Below, one piece after another: positions 42,537 to 54,540 of a stretch of 64,000 bases of DNA. Below the pieces are notes generated by a model. The model saw only the letters and a program-made list of their open reading frames with translations, had not been told where the DNA came from and did not search any database. The translations under genes were made by a program, and so were the position numbers. Where the stretch lies: assembly GCA_958510825.1 (NCBI GenBank), contig OY294044.1, positions 75,376,895 through 75,440,894 of the forward strand. The letters are read 5' to 3'. Within the stretch, counting starts at the first letter, position 1. Every line of letters begins with the position of its first letter. The DNA comes from Brachypterus glaber (Eukaryota; Arthropoda; Insecta; Coleoptera; Kateretidae).

Positions 42537-42557
42537 TATCTATCTATCTATCTATCT
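42537..42557 (+). repeat. (TATC)n tail of the LINE
   Basis: Five TATC units follow ATAAAATATC. Short tandem repeats at the 3' end are typical of several LINE clades and mark the 3' boundary of the element at 41905. Confidence 0.8.
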
Positions 42558-42563
42558 AAATAA

Positions 42564-42665
42564 GGGGCTGTCCATATACATATTACGTAACGCGCCTAGG
42601 GGGGGGGGTCAGAGAAATTGTTACTGTTTGTGACAGGGGGGGGTCTAGGTAAACGTTGCGTAACG
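42564..42665. mobile_element. Harbinger-like MITE, one good end
   Basis: GGGGCTGTCCATATACATA follows TAA (42561-42563), with ATTACGTAACGCGCC and inverted GTTGCGTAACG inside. The right terminus is missing or diverged. The GGGGCTGTCCAT start with a TAA flank matches a widespread insect PIF/Harbinger MITE type. It abuts the LINE tail. Confidence 0.55.
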
Positions 42666-43590
42666 GAATTTAATAAATTTAATGTTTATTTCCTAAGCTT
42701 GGCAGATGTATTTTTATTTCAACATAAATTACTATTTAGTGGCCCATAATTCCCTTTTTCACACAAAAATTGACGAAACTATATTTAAATAATATTGTAA
42801 TCAGTAAAAAAACTGTTGACATTGATATTAAAAAAAAATCTTACGGCCCTGTTATTGCGTGGTCTTGTCGATGAATTATCGACGATTATACATTTTCGTG
42901 CGGAATGTGTACTCACAGAACACCAATGTGTGTACTATTTTGTGTACCTGTGCATAAACAATATACGTGTTATATGTGACACTCAGTGTAAAAAGAGGTA
43001 CCTAGTATTTTTTCCCTGTGTGATATTGATCATGAATATTTTTTTAAAGTTTGAGTGATTTTTTCGTGTAAATTTTTTTTAAGGTTATGTTATACTATAT
43101 TTTAGGTTCATATTTGTTTTTTCGAGAAAAACGAATCAATAGTGAGAATAAAGTTAAATTTATTGCGAAACAAAATTTTTAGAATAGAATGCTAAAAAAA
43201 CGTTTTACTGCTTTAAACGCCAATATCTCAAAAACAATGCATTTAAGAGAAAATAGTTTGTAACATTTTTGGACCAATTTAAAATTATCTTTCATATAAG
43301 TGCTAAATTAATAAAATACAATAATAATTGCCCTAATTATATTCAAAAAACGCTAAATATTAGAGTTTTAGCCCATTCTTACCCCCTTACCCCCAATAGT
43401 TTACCCCCAAAATCTAATCAGCTCTTTGAAATACAGTTGGTACATAGAATAAACAATTTTTAACATGAAATTTGTCAACAATAGAACATATCATAAAAAA
43501 CACATTCATAAGAATAATAATAAATAAAATTAAAACATTATATAAATATAAAAATAAGATAAAATACTATAAAAGTATATAGATGAAATA
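42666..43590. other. No gene seen
   Basis: AT-rich DNA. A 64-residue frame at 43269 has no recognisable feature. The last part may be 3' UTR of the LINE fragment on the minus strand. Confidence 0.4.
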
Positions 43591-44580
43591 TTAAAATATA
43601 ACACATAAATAGTCGGACAGTTGATATGGCTCTAGCTCTAATAATAGTTGAAAGGTTAATCGTTTAAAAGTATTAAAGTTTCTTGTCGATTTGATGTTTT
43701 TAGGAAGGATATTAAACATAGATATCGCTGAGTAATAGCAACCCTTTTCAAATGTGGCTAGTCTATGCCTTGGTATATTGTAGTTGAAATTCCGGTTACT
43801 CGCTGTTGACATACCTCTAAATAGGTAATTGTTTTTAAACATAAAAACCAAGATTTCGTAAATATACACCCCTGTAAGGGTTAGAATTCCATTTTGTTTA
43901 AAAAGTCCCCTGCAGGAGTCATTACTTTTCAGACCCAACATAACTCTGAGAGTGCGTTTTTGGATTGTGAACAAATCCCCCACACCGGCGCTTCGACCCC
44001 AAAAAATAATTCCAAATTTAAGTAAAGACTGAAAGTTTGCATGATATACGGTTTTTAGTATGTCTAAATTTACGTAGGGTTTCAGGACTCTCAAAGAAAA
44101 CATAGCCCCACTCAATCTCCTGCCCAGCGCCTCCAATTGTAGGCTCCAACCTAGATTCTCATCTAGATGAAGGCCCAAAAATTTGGTGGTATTGGTAGTT
44201 TTGATTATGGTATCATCAATAGGCACTTGCTCGGCTGTAATAAAACTTGACCTATTTGTTTTGAAAAATATAATGTTCGTTTTGTCCTTATTTAAAATCA
44301 ATTTATTTTTTGTAAACCAATTAAGTAATTCATTTGTACTGTTTTGGTGTTTAATCATTAAATTTTTCAACTTTTTTTCTTTTATAATTTTGTTCGTGTC
44401 ATCCGCGAAATTCACCAGAGTGCCAGTGTCTATTGCTGAAACCATATTATTTACATAAATGGCTGGTAAGCTGACTGTTACACCACAGATATTTTCAATA
44501 TTAAAATTTGCTGGCCTTGTACGTACATAAAAAACTATTTTGAAATCAAAAACAACAAAAATTTGAAAAAAAAGCTTATT
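43591..44580 (-). pseudogene. Jockey/CR1-like LINE fragment (RT thumb region)
   Basis: A 284-residue ORF from the ATG at 44445. The same frame stays open upstream to about 44580 (LPAIYVNNM before the ATG). It shows the late reverse transcriptase palm FADDTNKII, FLGLHLDENLGW, then VYHANFQSLLKFGIIFWG and IQKRTLRVMLGL. The fingers and endonuclease are missing, and the block that normally precedes FADD is diverged, so this is a truncated, inactive copy. It has about the same domain layout as the plus-strand fragment at 41905 but a different sequence, so it is an independent insertion. Confidence 0.8.
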
Positions 44581-44644
44581 ATAACAAAATTACAATATAA
44601 AATTAACAAAAAAATACAAATTTAGTCACTAAATTTAATTTTAA

Positions 44645-44934
44645 CACCTTGACAGTCTCAAGAATCACATGTGATTCATGATAAGTTTACCCACACGTCC
44701 ATGAAGCATTTGTGATTCATTGCCTTACCCGTTAACATTAGTTTTATTTTTGAACGCTGTAGCCTAGGTAATTTCTTTAAAGGGGACGTCTAGCTAAAGT
44801 ATAGTGTTTTTATTTTTTGTAGTAGAATCATATTTGATTCATTGATCTCTATGGGGAGGTTAAGATAAAGAAAATGAAAAGACGGTTGGATGTCTGGGGA
44901 CGGAAAAAACATCCTAGTGGGGACTGTCAACGTG
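44645..44934. mobile_element. piggyBac-like MITE 1 (TTAA flanks)
   Basis: Flanked by TTAA (44641-44644 and 44935-44938) with inverted ends CACCTTGACAGTC and GACTGTCAACGTG (12 of 13). The interior contains repeated GATTCAT motifs. TTAA duplication is diagnostic of piggyBac-type insertion. Non-coding. Confidence 0.8.
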
Positions 44935-45169
44935 TTAAGGAGGTTATAAATAATCAGAAATTTACTGAATAAATGTTTTTTCATTAACGTCGGCTTTTAA
45001 AAAACAAAACACTGTTGTAACCATAAACAAAAAAAAAAAACTTTAAAATAAGGGATTTAGAGCCACAGCGAAGAAAAATTTGGGGGGGGAAGAAGATCTA
45101 AAATCACATATTTTTTAGTCTAAACATTTTATAAACAACCAAAGTGTGGTAACATTTCTCCATTTTTTT

Positions 45170-45795
45170 TTCTTTATTTTCTTTTACCGAAAAATGAAAA
45201 AAATATATATATATTTTTTACATGATAACTATTTGTTTTTGGGGGATTACTTTCAAAATTGGTAGAATTGATCCTTACAATAAAAGTAACTTTTTCTGAA
45301 AAAGTTAAGTTAATCGGAATTTTCCTTCAGCTTTTTTTTTTAAGTTTAACCCCAATAACTTTTTTGTTTTTGAGGGGGATTGCTTTTAAAATTGGTAGAA
45401 TTGACCCTTATATTAAAAGCATTTTTTCCTGAAAAAGTTACGCTAATAGAAATTTTCTCTCAGCGTTTTTCGATTTTTTTTTTAAGTTTAACCCCTCAAC
45501 TTTTTTTGTTTTTGGGGGGATTACTTTCAAAAACAACTCTTCCCTTCGTAGAACTTGATTTTTCCTGAAAATTTTAATCGGATTATTCGTTCTTGAGTTA
45601 TCGTGTCCACAAAAATCGTGGCATCGGACGGACAGACGGACGGACGACGGCATTAAAAAAAAGTTGCTTATTTTTTCATGAAATAAATTTATATCCAAGA
45701 GTTTTTTGTTTAGGATGATTTTTGAAAATTGTTGAAAATTCGAAACTACCGTATAATACTATTCTGGCGCAGGCGCTGTGAATAGTATAATATGA
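45170..45795. repeat. Dispersed repeat family F, copy 5
   Basis: Three successive copies of 'aactttttttgtttttg(a/g)gggg(a)' and 'ttactttcaaaa', then 'gatcggacggacag'-type and 'tgcttattttttcatgaaa' segments. Ends CGAAACTACCGTATAATACT and TGTGAATAGTATAA. Confidence 0.58.
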
Positions 45796-46464
45796 AGGTC
45801 ATTTAAGTAAAAAGTTGAACATGTACTTATTAGCATGGACCCTCCACACTGTGGGTCCACACTGTGGTCTAGAATATAGAGACACATTTTAATTTTGTTA
45901 ACCTATATGGAGTTCACTTCTCCCCACGTGTGCAGGAAGCTGAGTGCTTAAAACAATGCACCTATCAATAGGTTACATTCAAGTTGAACACTCCTACACA
46001 ACTTAGACTGGACCAGGAAATTTAAAAAAGGTCTAAATAACTTTCATCTGGAGTACCACTCTCTACGTTTTCAAAACTTGATCAATAGAGATAGCAGGTA
46101 GGAAACATGTATTTTAAATATAATGCTATTAAGGATAAAATGGTCATATATAAATACAAACGAGTGTATTGGAGAGAATTAGGGAAAAGTGTATCTTGTG
46201 CAAAAGTCTATTTAGAAGGAATCAAAAGGTATTAAATATATTAAACCAGATAGAGATATTTAGGTCATATGCTAAAATATGAGAAATAAAATATTTAGGT
46301 CATATACTAAAATCCAAACCTCGCTAAATTATGAGAGCACTCGTCAATTTTATTTTATAACATTGTGACATAGTGCTTTTGTGTCACTTATTTCAAACGA
46401 CACGTGTATTACTTTAAAAATACACTGCCCAGTAAAAGAGCTTTCCCATTTTTTACCTCCGCGC
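45796..46464. other. No gene seen
   Basis: AT-rich spacer without ORF or identifiable repeat. Confidence 0.4.
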
Positions 46465-47330
46465 GTAAATTGGACTTATTATTATCAGTTTCACTTTTAG
46501 CAACCTTAAAAATATACCAATTTTACGAAAACTACCCCCTGCCACTTAGGGAACGTTACGCTACGTAACGCAAATTTTGATCATTTTGGACCCCCCCTGT
46601 AACGCTATTTTCCTATACCATTAACATGGGCGTAACACTCCAAAATGACCCCCACCCCCCTAGGAGCGTTACGTAATACTTGAACGTTCCCTTAGGGGGT
46701 GAAGTTAAATTTTTTTTATTATCTGATTAACTTTTGGCAACCTCAAAAACCCCAATACACAAATTTTTACGAAAACTACCCCCCACCTCTCAGGGCGTGG
46801 AGTTTGGAATCTTTTTATTATTAGATTCTCTTTCAGCAACATTAAGAAACCCAATATAATTTTTTTTACAAAAACTACCCCCCCGCCCCTTTGGGGGTGG
46901 AGTTAGATTTTTTTATATTCAGATTCATTTTCAGCAACCTGAAAAACCCAATATACCAATTTTCACGAAAACTACCCCCACCCCTCAGGGGGTGAATTTA
47001 GATTTTTTTTATTATCAGATTCACTTTCAGCAACCTCAAAAACCCCAATATACCAGTTTTCACAAAAACTACCCCCACCCCTCAGGGGTGAAATTAGAAA
47101 TAAATTATCAGATTCATATTCGTCGACCCCAAAAACCCCTATATACCAATTTTGACCAAAAAAAAAATTAAAAATATTTACCCCGTCACCCCTGCGGGGG
47201 TGGAGTTAGAAAATTTTTATTATTAGATTCAACTTCAGCAACCTTAAGAACCCCAATATACCAATTTTCACAAAAACTACCCCCCGCCCCTTTTGGGGTG
47301 GAGTTAAAAAAAATATATATTTTTCCCCAT
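46465..47330. repeat. Minisatellite of about 90-bp units
   Basis: About eight diverged units. Each has 'cagcaacctcaaaaacccc', 'aatataccaattttcac', 'gaaaactacccccacccct' and 'cagggggtg(g)a', followed by an AT-rich part. The C-rich and G-rich blocks of each unit could pair. One unit is interrupted by the MITE at 46549-46691. Confidence 0.85.
46549..46691. mobile_element. PIF/Harbinger-type MITE in the minisatellite
   Basis: 143 bp with ends GGGAACGTTACG and AACGTTCCC, inner arms ACGTAACGC and GCGTTACGTAA. It is flanked by TTA (46546-46548) and TTA (46692-46694). Intact minisatellite units show the joined target, supporting a 3-bp TTA duplication, which is the PIF/Harbinger signature. Confidence 0.85.
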
Positions 47331-47767
47331 TTGCCCCTCTTGCCGCACCCCAATGTTCACCAAAAATAATCCCGAGCGAGAACTTTTGGTAACATACCTG
47401 TATGCCAAATTTAAAGTCTCTAGCTTAAAGCGTTCTTAAGTTATTGTGCTTACAAGATTTTCCGGATAGAACGATCAACCGAGAGACAAAAAAAAAATAA
47501 CTTAAAAATTTTAAATTTTAAACTTTACATTTTTTTAATATGTTTGTAACTGTATTTGTATTGTATTAATTTTATTTCTATTTTTAATTGTATTCTATTT
47601 TAACTAATTTTGTATTATATTAACGTGTCCATAGATGTCGAAACATCTCAAAGGACTAATAAATATTCTATTCTATAAATAATCATAAAACGCAAAAATT
47701 TTGAAAATTTTTGCACGAACAATGCTTTCGGAAAATTTTAAAATTTTCAAAATGGGAAAGCAATATA
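47331..47767. other. No gene seen
   Basis: AT-rich; repeat-like 'gcttaaagcgttcttaag' at about 47415. No supported gene. Confidence 0.35.
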
Positions 47768-48959
47768 CAGGGTGTATTTGAAATAGCGTAGGAAATTTTA
47801 ACAGGTGATTCTACATGATAAAATATGACAAAAAGTTCCTATAAACATATGTCTAAAAATGCGTCATAAGGGAGCTACGCGCCTTTGAAATTGGCTAAAA
47901 AAATCGGTTTTTATTTAACAACTCAGGAACCCTTTGAGATATGTTAACGAGGTTTTGCACGTCAATTAATCCTAATAAGGCCCATCTTTGTATGTCATTT
48001 TCACGTACTTATTTAAACCAGGGGTGTGCGAAACGGGGGTGCCTTATCAGTTTTTTGTCCCAAACTTTTTTCTGTGTAACTTTTTTGCAATAACTTTTTT
48101 GCAATTTTATTTTTGAAATATGATTCCTCAGGTCAAAATACATAAAAAAGGTACTCTTGTTGTAATACTGTAGGATTAACCGTTTTCGAGAAAAGTTCAT
48201 TTGAAGGTGAAATTTCACGGTTCGAGGACGAAAAATTAAATACTAAAATGTCGAAAACCAAAATTTTAATGATGCAATGTTATTCTACATCAAAAACTAA
48301 GAAAAAAAGTTTCCATACATGTAGGTCGAAAAACGCTTTTAAAGCTACCATAGCCCTTTAAAAATGGTGCATATTTAGGAGACCATAGCTCCATTAGGAT
48401 TGATTTTTGGAAGTACCTGTATATGAGGTTTTTTTCTTAGTTTTTAATGTACATTCGCCCTGCATCATTAAAATTTTGGTTTTCAACATTTTAGTATTTA
48501 ATTTTTCGTCCTCGAACCTTGGAATTTCACCTTCAAATGAATTTTTCTCGAAAACGGTTAATCCTACAGTATTACAACAAGAGTACCTTTTTTATGTATT
48601 TTGACCTGAGAAATCATATTTCAAAAATAAAATTGCAAAAAAGTTACACAGAAAAAAGTTTGGGACAAAAAACTGATAAGCCCCCCCCCCCCCGTTTCGC
48701 ACACCCCTGGTTGAAATAAGTACATGAAAATAACACATAAAAACTGCCTTGGTAGGATTAGTTGACGTGCAAAACCTCGTTGATATATCTCAAAGGGTTC
48801 CTGAGTTATTAAATAAAAACCGATTTTTTTAGCCACTTTCAAAGGGGCGTAGCCCCGTTATGACGCATTTTTAGACATATGTTTATAGGAACTTTTTGTC
48901 ATATTTTATGATGTAGAATCATCTGTTAAAATTTCCGACGCTATTTCAAATACAGCGTG
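47768..48959. mobile_element. 1.2-kb foldback element, TA flanks
   Basis: Inverted ends CAGGGTGTATTTGAAATAGC and its counterpart at 48936-48959, flanked by TA on both sides (47766-47767, 48960-48961). The arms are 400 bp or more each and highly similar (AAAAAGTTCCTATAAACATA; GAACCCTTTGAGATAT). An inner inverted pair spans about 48180-48560. TA flanks and CAGGGTG ends suggest Tc1/mariner-like mobilisation. No ORF of value. Confidence 0.82.
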
Positions 48960-49097
48960 TATACGGCGCGGACAAATACTTTAAAATTCAAAAATTTCAT
49001 CTCTTCGGTCCTTAAGTCAAAAACTGATATATAGATCATAAAAAATATCTAATATAATGTTTGACCCATTTAATAAGAAATGTGATGTGTCCTTTAA

Positions 49098-49266
49098 CAC
49101 TTTGAGTGCCTTCATACAAATTCAATATATATTTATAAGGTGCCAATAAATAATAACAGGTAGAAATGAATTTATATCTATGTGTTATTTGTGCCGTTAT
49201 ATAGTGTGACAGCCGGGGCGGTGCACGGGGCACACACCGCCGGCGGTACACACGGCACTCAACGTG
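49098..49266. mobile_element. piggyBac-like MITE 2 (TTAA flanks)
   Basis: Ends CACTTTGAGTGCC and GGCACTCAACGTG (12 of 13), flanked by TTAA at 49094-49097 and 49267-49270. Non-coding interior with a GC-rich right part. Confidence 0.82.
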
Positions 49267-49270
49267 TTAA

Positions 49271-49837
49271 TAAATATATTGTTTATTGTATGCATGGTGA
49301 AAAATCAAATGTCTAAATTTAGCGTTTTATTCTTGTTATGTTATAGCAAAAAAAAAAACGTAAAAAAGATCCATCCTATTGTGCTCCCATGATGCAGCTA
49401 GCCACTTATATTTTTATAGTTAATAATTTGGGTTAATGATGCCTAAAATAGCGAGAAAATTATGGAGGCACTTTACCTGAAATTGATTACCTACAAAATT
49501 AATAATTAATCAATGCAGATAATTACTTAAAATGTCTACCTAGATGTAGTATATCATAAATTGTGGTCTCTGAGTAACAAGCGCCTAAATGCAGCTCTAT
49601 GCAGGAGTTTGTTTTGGTTTTTTCTTGGTTTGGACTTTTTTTTAATGAGGGGGCCTTGGTGTACGTTAACGTTGGTTTGGCGTCTGTTTGGTGTTTTTTT
49701 TTTGTAAAAAAATGTTTTTTATTTAAAATAATATATTGAAAAACGATCAGCGCATGCGCAGTTTATCAAAACGTTGCATAAAGAGCTGCACTACGCACAA
49801 TAAAAAAAAACTTATAGTTAGTTATTTCTGTTTGTTA
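49271..49837. other. No gene seen
   Basis: AT-rich DNA; no ORF or repeat supported. Confidence 0.4.
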
Positions 49838-50034
49838 ATATGGTTAATTTAGCCATATGATAGTCAGTCCAACATTTAATTTGATTTAACAATACCGTAT
49901 GCTTGATTTAATCACATGTGTAATTAAACTATAGTATAAATAAATACGAATAAATATAAATGGTTAAATCAAGCAAACGCTATTTTTAAATCAAATATTG
50001 TATTGACTATACCATATGGTTAAATTAACCATAT
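49838..50034. mobile_element. Palindromic MITE (ATATGGTTAATTT ends)
   Basis: 197 bp with arms ATATGGTTAATTTAGCCATA and TATGGTTAAATTAACCATAT, continuing inward through 'tttgatttaacaata' and 'tattgactata'-like complements. AT-rich and non-coding. Confidence 0.7.
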
Positions 50035-50365
50035 CAGAAAAGCAGGGTTGTTGGTTTAAACATACTCTTTGTCGCCATAAAATATATCTATAATTATGAT
50101 TAAAATTCATCAAAAACGTTAGAAAATGAGGCTCGTTTGATGAGGAACGTTAATAAAGTATAAAAAACACTCTTGCATTTTTTAAGTAAAAGCTACTTAG
50201 CTTTTATTGACCTTGCTCAATGTAAAGAAGTAGAAACTTAACATATATTTTTCTTTATTTTGGACACTTAGATCTGGATAATTATTTTGTTATCCAAGAT
50301 TACTTTATATTTTATCATTTAAGAAAATCACTTTTGAGGGTCTCGATAAGTTTTTTAAACAAATT

Positions 50366-51115
50366 GGCTATATGTACGTCCGACGTACACGAAACTAAGT
50401 ATACGTCCTGTATTCTTATTGGCTGAACAAGTTACGTGATTATTCGGACGTAACTGGTATACTTGTATTTATTTAAAATACATCTTGTATGTGTTTTGTT
50501 TGTATTCGTAGATAAATTGCTACTAATTGTTATTACTTTTCACAGCACTATAATGTTAGAGAAGAGTACTATATGGTAGACTCTCGTTGGTAGTATTTCA
50601 AATATTTGTTCTCAAAAGATAGGTTATGCTATTGTTTAGTTTGATTTGTTTACAGACTGTAAATTACAGCTTGATGTAACATAATTTCATCAAGGTTTAT
50701 AGTAGTTAGTACAACTAATAATAACATTGTATTAAACATTTGAATACCTCGTTGATTTGGAGAAAGCAGTAAGACATTTTTTTTTTTTTTTTGAATTGAT
50801 ATAAAATAACCTAACTCTTTGGTTTAGGTCGTTTATTTCGCCTGTTGGATGTTTTTGTTGCTAATTAGCATTAGCATTTATTTTTTTTATTGTAGATTAG
50901 TTACAGTTGCGATCTTTAAAAAGTACTACACCCAAAAATTGTACCATTTAAATCTAACTTGCCACTAAAGTCAGTTGATGACTTAACTAAGTCAGAGATA
51001 CATAAAACTAATTCCGGTTTGTCCCTCTCTTAAAAGCTTTAAAAACCCTAAAAATCAGCCAATAAGAATACATGACGTATACTTAGCTTCGTATACGTCG
51101 AACGTATAAATAGCC
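50366..51115. repeat. Element with about 65-bp inverted ends
   Basis: GGCTATATGTACGTCCGACG and AAGTATACGTCCTGTATTC at the left match the reverse complement of 51050-51115 (GAATACATGACGTATACTTA). The 600-bp interior has no ORF over 60 codons. The target duplication was not found. Confidence 0.65.
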
Positions 51116-51148
51116 TGTTCCTTTTTTAAATAATATCTATATTATATA

Positions 51149-51544
51149 CAGAGCGGTCCAAAAGTCACCCCCCCCCCCTCTTAACTTTTGAACGAGTTTA
51201 GATATCGACTTCAAATTTAGATCTCTTAAATAATACAACTTATACTATCTTTAAGCATATATTTAATACTTTTAGCTCTTAAAATGTGGACAGTGGGGCA
51301 TGGGGCGACATTTTTTTAAAATAATAGAGAATTTTAAAGGCTTTAAAATGATGTATCACACGACCCCCCTTTCCATTTAAAAAAATTTCCCCCCATGCCC
51401 CCCTGCTCACATTTTAAGAGATAAAAGTATCAAATATATGCTTAAAGATAGTTTAAGTTGTCTTAATTAAGAGTTCCAATTTTGAAATCGATATCTCAAC
51501 TCGTTCAAAAGTTAAGTGGGGGGGGTGACTTTTGGACCGCACTG
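51149..51544. mobile_element. Foldback MITE (CAGAGCGGTCC ends), TA flanks
   Basis: Ends CAGAGCGGTCCAAAAGTCA and TGACTTTTGGACCGCACTG, flanked by TA (51147-51148 and 51545-51546), with poly-C and poly-G next to the ends and long inner arms. TA duplication suggests Tc1/mariner mobilisation. A nested, broken copy spans 54430-55580. Confidence 0.83.
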
Positions 51545-51546
51545 TA

Positions 51547-52875
51547 TACTTATCTCTTAATTAATTGTCCTACAAATATAATTTTATTATTATGTATTCT
51601 GTGATATTTTAAGTGTACGTAATTTTATCTGGCTGTCTTTCTGCCGACGGATTTTTAAACTACCTAGAGGGCTGAAAGGTTTATTGCCTTAACTTCGGTA
51701 ATTGTAGTTATTAAAATTTGACCCTGGTTGTTCCAGACGCCCACAAGAACCCCACCAATTTACAAAATGAGTTTTTTAGACTATTTTTGTCGATATTTTT
51801 ATTATTGATTTCGTTTTTTTTTTGTAAAAAATGTACTGCCAATTTGGCAGCTGTATTTTCATGTTTCCCGCTGATATCTATTTGTACAAGGAATTTAATT
51901 TGTCATTCTGTTTTTTCCTAAAAACAAAACAAAATAAAAGCAAGCCGTGAAGGTATGTAATGCTTCGCATTCCATACTGTACTCTTTACAGTGAGTAATA
52001 TATTCCCAAGTAACACGCTTAGATTTTACAGCTTAAATTGGCTATCCCGCGCATTTTAAACCAGCATTTAGCGTTATTTCGGTAATTAATTTGATGTATT
52101 TAGGTTTTTTATTAAGCTGTTTTCACCACTTTACATCCACTAGAAAAACCGCCTAGTCACTCTATCTAGCGGCGTTAGCTAAAGCCGCCGCTAAATAGAG
52201 TGACTGTATTTTGGAAAATTGGCGGTAAATAGCGGAACTATAGATTTATTATATTATTATAGAAAACTTTTACCTAAAATAACATATTTAAATAATAAAG
52301 CAATCTTGCGTTACTAAGAGGTACCTACATAAGTTTAATGCCTTAGCTTCGCCATTTTTTTCTTTCCTAAAAGATAAAAATTAAAAAAAAATCATAATTT
52401 ATGACTCTTTCACTGTTAAAAACATAATATCCTGTAAATAACATTTATTGAAAGTTTTCGGACCGTAAATAAAGTAAAATAATTAAAAAAAAAAATAAAA
52501 AAAAACTCTCCTAAATTGGCCAAATGCTATCGCTACAACCGCTGCACATCTCGTTTATAGAAAGCTGTTACAGCCAAGCTGGCTTTAATTTGATAACGTT
52601 GACGCAGTTAGAGAGACTTTATAGCTACTTGTGGTACTTGGGTTACTTTCTCCTCGACTTTGTCTCTCTTTCCAATATGAGCTCTCGAGCTCAAAGGAAT
52701 CATATTTATTTAATGTAAAAGTACAAACGTTTTGTAATGTTTTAAAAAAGGGGGTGCCCTATAACTTTTTTAAAAAATCTAGCACACACAAAATTATACG
52801 TAGGCTCTTACAAACATAAAAAATTATAATGGTCGACAGCCACCAGACTCGATGAAGCAGGGATTCTCGAGTCAC
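51547..52875. other. No gene seen; one hairpin and one family-F end
   Basis: Contains the 'caagccgtgaaggtatg' family-F terminus at about 51943-52015. A hairpin at about 52155-52204 pairs GTCACTCTATCTAGCGGC and GCCGCTAAATAGAGTGAC. Short ORFs at 51718 and 52524 are not supported by anything else. Confidence 0.4.
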
Positions 52876-53649
52876 CCCAGGGAGCAAGTGATGTTATGTT
52901 GCAAGAAATTAATTAAATCAATTTTGGTTGTATTTTTAAACTAAATCATAACATCACATAATATTAAAAAATAACATTTATTTAACATCACATTTGCAAC
53001 GTTACAGGTGAGACGTGACAACCATGTTATTTAATAACAAATATTTACCAACGCTGTGAATATATCGCATGTCACATATTAACGTGGCTTTCACGTGAAT
53101 GTCATGTTATTTTGCTTCTCACCGACGTTCGAAGCAAAAAAATCGATATAAGATGATGTTGATAGAGTAAATCATTATAAGGAAATTGTATACACATTAT
53201 TCGATTTCCAATGGATAAGAGGCTCTGCCGGGCTTCTCAAGACCACGGATTAAGGGAATATATTCTCCGCTTAATCTGCAATTTCGTATTTAGAATCTAT
53301 CTGTTTCAATCTGTGATTGTTTCAATTACTGATTGATTTTAAATTGTTTATAGGGTTATGGCGTTTTTAATGTTTTTATTTAGAAAAAGTTAATATCCTA
53401 GGATATTATTTAAATATTAGAGTACCAGTAACGGCACCCATACGATATTAGATATACCAGCGCAGAAATGTGGATTTATGATGTCACAAACACGTTATTT
53501 TCGGGATGTCATTGTGTGATGTTATTAGGGGCGGACTTAGGACATCACCACCATGCTACATTCTTGTTAAATGTGTCTACAATCTTAACATCACATGTCA
53601 CATATTAACGTGGCTTTCACGTGAATGACATGTTATTTTGCTACCTGGG
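52876..53649. mobile_element. CCCAGGTAGC element, copy 2, AC/AC flanks
   Basis: 774 bp from CCCAGGGAGCAA (one change from the consensus end) to TTGCTACCTGGG, flanked by AC (52874-52875) and AC (53650-53651). It is collinear with copy 1 but lacks the local tandem duplication. The internal duplicate of the right end lies near 53065-53116. Confidence 0.88.
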
Positions 53650-53689
53650 ACGTGACTAGCTTGGCTGGCTTGTACATCAGAAGTGTGAT

Positions 53690-53965
53690 TTTTACACTTC
53701 GGGTGTATTGTTGCTAAAGGTATGTTTATAAAAATACACTTTCTGGAGCTCCGAGTGTATTGTTGCAGAAGGTATGGATGTAAAAATACACACTCTAGGT
53801 CAAAATCACCTCACGTGTGTAGTGTCACATCAATATTGATGTACATTTATATAAAGGTGTAAAATTTACACATTTATAGAGTGTATTTTTTTACACCTTT
53901 TCAATGTAATTTCTTTCAGTGTGTACAATACTCTTCAAGCACTACGTGCTGTGAAGAGTATAGTA
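53690..53965. repeat. Local tandem motifs and a palindrome
   Basis: Two diverged copies of 'gtgtattgttgc(t/a)(a/g)aaggtatg' with 'aaaaatacac' lie at 53700-53800. At 53930-53963 TACTCTTCA and TGAAGAGTA flank a GCACTACGTGC centre, another GC-centred palindrome. Confidence 0.5.
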
Positions 53966-54540
53966 TAATCCAAACAGAAATGTATTTACATAATAAACAT
54001 ACGAACAACATGTGGCAGTGATAAATATGTATTCTGAATTTATGCGCTCCTTGCTTCGTTTTAAGAATACTTTCTCAGTGCTTTTAGAGCAGGATAATAT
54101 AACTTCTATATAGACTTATAATTTATAAGTTATAAATAATGCAGCAGGAAATAAGATTTGATTTAGTAAACCTACGCGACAAGTTCAAGATATGTATTTT
54201 TAGTTATTCACAGGGCCGGTTATGGGGTTTAAGGAGCGTGACAGCCCCATACATTTCATTTGCCTATGATCACCGGTTCATTTATTTTTAAAACCCTTCT
54301 ATTTACTTTACTTATATAGATAGATATAAATATATTTGTCCTCAAATCTGCCAAATCCTTTTTCACCGACTTAGAATATAAAAAAAGCATTTTTGATTGA
54401 AAAATGAAAACCTTAAAAAAAAAATTTAAAAATTAAAAATTATATAGACGAATAGAGAATTTTATAAGCTTTAAAATGATGTATCACACGACCCCCCTCC
54501 CCATTAAAAAAATGTCCCCCCTTGTCTCCCTGTCTCCATT

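Noticed and set aside
42816..43463. 80- and 64-residue plus-strand ORFs
   Set aside because: AT-rich frames without motifs, next to LINE fragments. No support.
46465..47330. CRISPR-like array
   Set aside because: Repeats are diverged, long and tandem with no regular unique spacers, in an insect-like genome. It is a minisatellite.
47768..48842. Near-identical ORFs on both strands (48009-48218 minus, 48519-48719 plus)
   Set aside because: They are the same sequence in the two arms of the foldback, so the similarity reflects the palindrome and not conserved protein.
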